Source: Blautia parvula (GTDB taxonomy: Bacteria; Bacillota; Clostridia; Lachnospirales; Lachnospiraceae). From it: DNA of 64,000 bases. The DNA lies in the NCBI RefSeq assembly GCF_020215665.1, contig NZ_CP084061.1, positions 930,001 through 994,000 on the forward strand, read 5' to 3'. The notes beneath the pieces are model-generated. The model saw nothing but the letters and a program-made list of their open reading frames with translations. It was not told the DNA's origin and made no database searches. The position numbers and the translations under genes were made by a program. Positions 60,565-64,000 of this stretch are shown here, piece after piece; the first letter of the stretch is position 1; every line of letters starts with the position of its first letter.

Positions 60565-60984
60565 TTATCCTATGTCAAAATTTTCAGAACTGAAATTGCT
60601 GTAAAACCGTCCTTGTTCTGCAGTAAAGCGCAACACACAGTAGTCTGGATCTGTCACGCCTTCCGGATAATACATGGTATCGCCCTCCTGCCACAGCATC
60701 TCTTTACTGGCCGGATCCTCAAGCACTTCCATGGTCCCGGTCAGCATGACACCTTTAAAGAACCGCTTATCACAGAAATAAAGGCAGGCTTTTGGATTCT
60801 TTCTGTATTGCTGTACCCGCATAGAGGATGTGTTGGTATGAAAATAAATCACCCTGATACCCTCTCTTTTCCGCGGTGCCAGCATTGCCTTTGTATTTGG
60901 CATACCGTTTTCATCGACGGAGCTTATGAAAACCACACTCTGCTTATCAAGAATCGCTCCTATTGTTTTAACCGGATTTGTCAT
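60565..60984 (-). CDS. Pyridoxamine 5'-phosphate oxidase family protein
   Basis: A 139-residue FMN-binding split-barrel protein: VVFISSVDENGMPNTKAML at the N-terminus, IRVIYFHTNTSSMRVQQYRKNPKACLYF in the core, and VMLTGTMEVLEDPASK. Members reduce or bind flavins; the substrate is unknown. GGAGG precedes the start. The end is close to the convergent LysR gene. Confidence 0.88.
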   Translation of the reverse strand: MTNPVKTIGAILDKQSVVFISSVDENGMPNTKAMLAPRKREGIRVIYFHTNTSSMRVQQYRKNPKACLYFCDKRFFKGVMLTGTMEVLEDPASKEMLWQEGDTMYYPEGVTDPDYCVLRFTAEQGRFYSNFSSENFDIG

Positions 60985-61094
60985 AATTTACCTCCCTATG
61001 TAATTTTCGGATTTTATTTTTCGCAGCAGCCTTTTGTTGCTGCTTTTATTATAAGCCTATATAGAGGTGTGGTAAATTAGTTACTTTTTGGTGA

Positions 61095-61451
61095 CTATAA
61101 AAGCCCTTTGTCTCTTAAAAAGTCCTGGCGGCCGTCCTCGATCATCATTTCTATGCCAATGCTCTGCATGATGGAAACTGCTTCAAAAAGCCGCTTTCCC
61201 CGTTCTGTGAGAACATAGTCTGATTTCAGCGGATACCCCTCACCTTTTGATTTATGGATTATGCCGCATTCCAGCAGTTCGTTTAAATGCTGTATCAGCA
61301 TTTTCTGGCTGATGCCGTTGATTGACTTTTTCAGTCCAGATAAAGAATGGCTGCCTTTATTAAGCTGCCATAGTATGATCGGCTTCCATTTTCCCCGGAT
61401 TATGTCATGGGTCATTTCCAGTGGGCATGTATATTCATTTCTCATCTTCAT
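61095..61451 (-). CDS. HxlR family winged-helix regulator
   Basis: A 118-residue HxlR protein: CPLEMTHDIIRGKWKPIILWQLNKG, GISQKMLIQHLNEL and the wing SDYVLTERGKRL. Start 61451 (MKMRN) follows GAGGCG. It overlaps the end of the upstream gene by 17 bases and is co-directional with the two genes before it. HxlR proteins often sense redox or electrophile stress. Confidence 0.9.
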   Translation of the reverse strand: MKMRNEYTCPLEMTHDIIRGKWKPIILWQLNKGSHSLSGLKKSINGISQKMLIQHLNELLECGIIHKSKGEGYPLKSDYVLTERGKRLFEAVSIMQSIGIEMMIEDGRQDFLRDKGLL

Positions 61452-61959
61452 TTTTTGACGCCTCATTGGTGAAAGCAGTGCAGCCTTCATTCCATGCTTT
61501 AACTTCGCTTAATAAGAACGACTGTATGAACGGATTGTTTTGAGGGCAGACCAAGAACATAAATGCACTGTTACGGCATTTTTGATAATGTTCGCCCTTT
61601 AACCAAAAATCATATCCCTTAGAACATCTGGGATTGCAGGCAGTTGGGTCAGCCAGACGTTTACAGATGGGGGCTTTCTGTATTGCACTGATCATTTCGC
61701 CGGGCAGTGTTTCCAGGAATTTTTCATACTCGTTTACGTGGACCCCATAGATACGGACAAGCATGCCTTTTTTCCGAAATACATAATTTGCGACAGTTTT
61801 TTTATGATAAAGGTAAGACACCATGTAGCCGCTTTTGGCTGTTTTAATTTCTATTTTACAGCCAAGTTCCATTAATTTGTTGTGCAGTTCCTTCACAAAA
61901 TCCTGATTCTCAATCGGTACAGAAGTAATAAAATCCTGAAATTCTATTTTCTTATCCAT
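61435..61959 (-). CDS. Conserved cysteine-containing protein, unknown function
   Basis: A 174-residue soluble protein. The first half is alpha/beta-like (IEIKTAKSGYMVSYLYHKKTVANYVFRKKGMLVRIYG). The second has conserved-looking cysteines (ICKRLADPTACNPRCSKGYDF, YQKCRNSAF, LVCPQNN), which could bind metal. GGAGG and AGGAT lie 7-16 bases before the ATG at 61959. It is between a GyrI-like gene and HxlR, all in one direction. I do not recognise a named family. Confidence 0.7.
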   Translation of the reverse strand: MDKKIEFQDFITSVPIENQDFVKELHNKLMELGCKIEIKTAKSGYMVSYLYHKKTVANYVFRKKGMLVRIYGVHVNEYEKFLETLPGEMISAIQKAPICKRLADPTACNPRCSKGYDFWLKGEHYQKCRNSAFMFLVCPQNNPFIQSFLLSEVKAWNEGCTAFTNEASKNEDEK

Positions 61960-61993
61960 TGTTATCCTATCCTCCGCTTTTTTCATTTTCTCT

Positions 61994-62491
61994 TTATTTT
62001 TCTCTTACGGCAATCCAGACTTCAACCCGGCCGTCTTTTTTGTAATATTCAATATCCGGTGCTCCGGATTTCATTCTGCCTGTGATGTACCCTTTATTTA
62101 ACGGTCTGTATTTTGATTTTGGCAGCCATTTTGTGATTGCCTGGGCCTCTGTTCTCCCTATGGTTTCCCGTGTGCATGGAAAGACTGCCCAGGTCATGGC
62201 CGGAACCGTGTATTCGGCAAGATCATCCGGTGCGGCGTGGTCACTTGAGACGGCTATAATATATTCAAAAATTCTGGTATCTCCCGGGTCTGTATTATAA
62301 ATATTTATGCCGAATAACCCGTCTGTCTCCCGGTCTGCCAATTTTAACAGGGATGAATCCAGATGGTTCTCCCGGAACTTTGACCAGTGCAGAGGAATCA
62401 CTTTTCTGCCCTCTCCCTTCTGGTTCGTTGTCTTGATCAAATAACCGACAACGCGAAAGCTGTCTTTTTTTTCTATACGAAAAGGTTCCAT
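61994..62491 (-). CDS. GyrI-like small-molecule-binding protein
   Basis: A 165-residue stand-alone effector-binding domain of the GyrI/AraC_E_bind type: FRVVGYLIKTTNQKGE, YIIAVSSDHAAPDDLAEYTVPAMTWAVFPC and IEYYKKDGRVEVWIAV. Such proteins bind or hydrolyse hydrophobic drugs and toxins. AGGAGG precedes the start. It probably forms an operon with the cysteine protein and HxlR genes. Confidence 0.83.
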   Translation of the reverse strand: MEPFRIEKKDSFRVVGYLIKTTNQKGEGRKVIPLHWSKFRENHLDSSLLKLADRETDGLFGINIYNTDPGDTRIFEYIIAVSSDHAAPDDLAEYTVPAMTWAVFPCTRETIGRTEAQAITKWLPKSKYRPLNKGYITGRMKSGAPDIEYYKKDGRVEVWIAVREK

Positions 62492-62668
62492 TTGTTTTTC
62501 CTCCTGCTTTTTCCTATAAGACGGTTTCGTCCTTTATTGATTATATCTTATTTGCCGGAGGAATTCCTCTCTTTTGGTGCACCGTTTGGATAGCATGACT
62601 GTATGTCTGTTATCTTGCAAAAGTCTATGGCGGAGGATTGGTGAATGATTTCTGGAATGGGGATAACA

Positions 62669-63451
62669 TCATTTTTTGCATCTTAAAAAATAATGAATCA
62701 TACCTACATCATCATAGATTCCATCTTTTTTCTCTATTTCAAAATATTGTTGTAATATATTTTCAAATTCATAAGGCAATATGTTAAACATATCGGGTCT
62801 GCCTATATATTCTTCGATTTGCATCATAATACGACCGACAGAACTATTTATATTCGGAATATCTATAACAAACTTTCCAGATGGTTTTATTATCCGGTGT
62901 GCTTCAACGATTGCCTTTTGAACAAACTCCTTTTCAAAATATTCAAGAACCCCGATACATGCTCCTATATCAAAACTGCTATCTTCAAAAAGAGTTTCAT
63001 GTATGCTACCGCAAAACAATTCTCCAATAGGCAGCTTTTTATTTTCCACATATTTATATAATAATTGAATGGTTTCTGGACTAATATCAACTCCATGGTA
63101 CAGCGAGGGCCATGTATCATATCCCTTGAACATAAGGTTCAGAGCGCAACCAAGGTCAATAAATTTTTTATCCGCGTCAGGCTTTAGATATTCTTTGATT
63201 TCAATGTATTCACTGCCTCCTTTACCACTTTCTACTGCTGCTATGTATTTGGGATAATCAGGGTTATTTGTAATGTAATCCGGCAAGTTGTCATAATTGG
63301 GGAAATCGTGTTTCCCATGTTCACGTATACTTCTGTCGTAAGATTTTGCAATTAAATCTAATTGATTTTTCATTGTATTCAGCAGTTCCTTTTTTTGAAA
63401 TATTGTATAAATAATCTCTGTTACAGTTACTAAATTCTCTCCCGGTTTCAT
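62669..63451 (-). CDS. SAM-dependent methyltransferase
   Basis: A 260-residue class I methyltransferase with motif I FIDLGCALNLMF (a Cys-Ala variant of DxGxGxG), YHGVDISPETIQLL, motif IV IGACIGVLEYFE, and RIIKPSGKFVIDIPN. The start is uncertain: 63451 is the longest, while ATG 63373 (MKNQLDLIAKSYD) starts the recognisable domain. AT content is higher than in neighbours, which may indicate transfer. The substrate is unknown. Confidence 0.78.
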   Translation of the reverse strand: MKPGENLVTVTEIIYTIFQKKELLNTMKNQLDLIAKSYDRSIREHGKHDFPNYDNLPDYITNNPDYPKYIAAVESGKGGSEYIEIKEYLKPDADKKFIDLGCALNLMFKGYDTWPSLYHGVDISPETIQLLYKYVENKKLPIGELFCGSIHETLFEDSSFDIGACIGVLEYFEKEFVQKAIVEAHRIIKPSGKFVIDIPNINSSVGRIMMQIEEYIGRPDMFNILPYEFENILQQYFEIEKKDGIYDDVGMIHYFLRCKK

Positions 63452-63607
63452 TCAGCAATCATTCCCTGCTTTCACCTCGGTCAATTCAAGTTTGTCTTAT
63501 TATACAGTATTTCAGTTCAGAAGTATAGCAATGCATATATACTTAAAAGGACTTGGCCTACAGCCCAAAGCATGCGTAAAAGAATACTGCTTATGGCAGA
63601 GCTGACA

Positions 63608-63646
63608 CAAAAAAGACTTACTTGCTTTTATACAAATAAGTCTTTT
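63608..63646. terminator. Bidirectional terminator
   Basis: AAAAGACTTA ... TAAGTCTTTT, a 10-bp stem with 16-base loop, A-run on one side and T-run on the other, between the flavodoxin gene and the methyltransferase gene (both on the minus strand). Confidence 0.65.
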
Positions 63647-63701
63647 CCACATTTAAAGTCTGTTTATCACGATAAAGAGCTGCTGGCTTTTCAAACAGGC
63701 T

Positions 63702-64000
63702 CTAAACTCTCAGACTTTCAAACCATGCTTTTATTTCTTTTTCACTCACATTTACATCAAATCTCTTACCATCCTTTAGTATCGCACCCGGACAGGAGGA
63801 CTCCAATTCAGCGTTGGTATTACCCATACCACTGCTTCCGGATGTTGCCACCGGAATAATAATCTTGTCATTCCAATCATATTGTTCCAAAAATGTATTG
63901 ATGATTGTCGGGGCTATGTACCACCAGATGGGAAAAGCGAGAATCAGAATTTTGATATTTTCTGTACTCTCCAGTTTATTCGCTATGGCCGGTCGGAATG
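63702..64000 (-). CDS. Flavodoxin, C-terminal part (runs off window)
   Basis: The frame stays open to the window end. It reads ILILAFPIWWYIAPTIINTF, then LEQYDWNDKIIIPVATSGSS, the FMN-binding and C-terminal parts of a flavodoxin_4-type protein, ending VSEKEIKAWFESLRV. The N-terminus lies beyond 64000. Members act as electron carriers or quinone reductases. A short internal start at 63890 is a TTG and not the true beginning. Confidence 0.82.
   Translation of the reverse strand, partial: FRPAIANKLESTENIKILILAFPIWWYIAPTIINTFLEQYDWNDKIIIPVATSGSSGMGNTNAELESSCPGAILKDGKRFDVNVSEKEIKAWFESLRV

Overview
The window looks like chromosomal DNA of a Gram-positive gut anaerobe of the Lachnospiraceae, perhaps Blautia-like. 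This is inferred from moderate GC, strong AGGAGG-type ribosome binding sites, a free-standing Spo0A-type DNA-binding domain, VanRS- and BceRSAB-type envelope-stress systems, and xylan/glucan use genes. There are no rRNA or tRNA genes, no CRISPR array and no phage structural genes. The only intact mobile DNA is a group II intron carrying an IS110-family insertion.

Layout. 1-2.7 kb: ABC exporter. 2.7-4.1 kb: XRE/S24-like regulator and a Spo0A-C protein. 4.2-7.1 kb: VanR-VanS-like pair plus a D,D-carboxypeptidase, without vanHAX. 7.2-7.9 kb: autoregulated XRE/membrane protein pair. 7.9-9.8 kb: Lsa-type ABC-F gene behind an apparent attenuator (leader peptide plus terminator). 9.8-14.7 kb: APH-like kinase, MATE pump, short UvrA paralogue. 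14.8-16.7 kb: YtrA-type GntR/ABC operon. 16.7-18.9 kb: LysR and split chromate transporter. 18.9-20.5 kb: structured tandem repeat and an FAD protein. 20.5-25 kb: first Bce-type module. 25-31.8 kb: glycerol dehydrogenase, AraC regulator, GH5, GPH symporter, GH43. 32-33.5 kb: HD-GYP protein and a 51-residue ORF. 33.5-35.9 kb: BlaI/BlaR1 with promoters and an operator. 36-37.7 kb: MFS pump behind a long, highly structured leader. 37.7-39.9 kb: AraC, EamA and DUF2000 genes. 39.99-43.48 kb: group II intron split by IS110. 43.5-46.3 kb: HelD-like helicase and an AraC-GNAT fusion. 46.6-51.7 kb: TetR, MFS, FtsX-type permease and ATPase operon. 51.7-56.2 kb: second Bce-type module. 56.4-57.7 kb: XerS-like recombinase with an upstream 15-bp inverted repeat. 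57.9-59.3 kb: CLC-F fluoride exporter under a fluoride riboswitch. 59.5-64 kb: LysR, PPOX, HxlR, GyrI-like, methyltransferase and partial flavodoxin genes.

The theme is sensing and surviving cell-envelope or ribosome-directed toxins. Several systems pair a sensor (VanS-like, two BceS-like, BlaR1, TetR, two leader attenuators, a riboswitch) with an exporter or protector. The most unusual structures are the IS110-in-intron nest placed in a shared transcription terminator, the two apparent drug-responsive leaders (before the ABC-F and MFS genes), and the inverted repeat before the XerS-like gene. All protein names are by recognition of motifs and remembered family sequences; no search was run.
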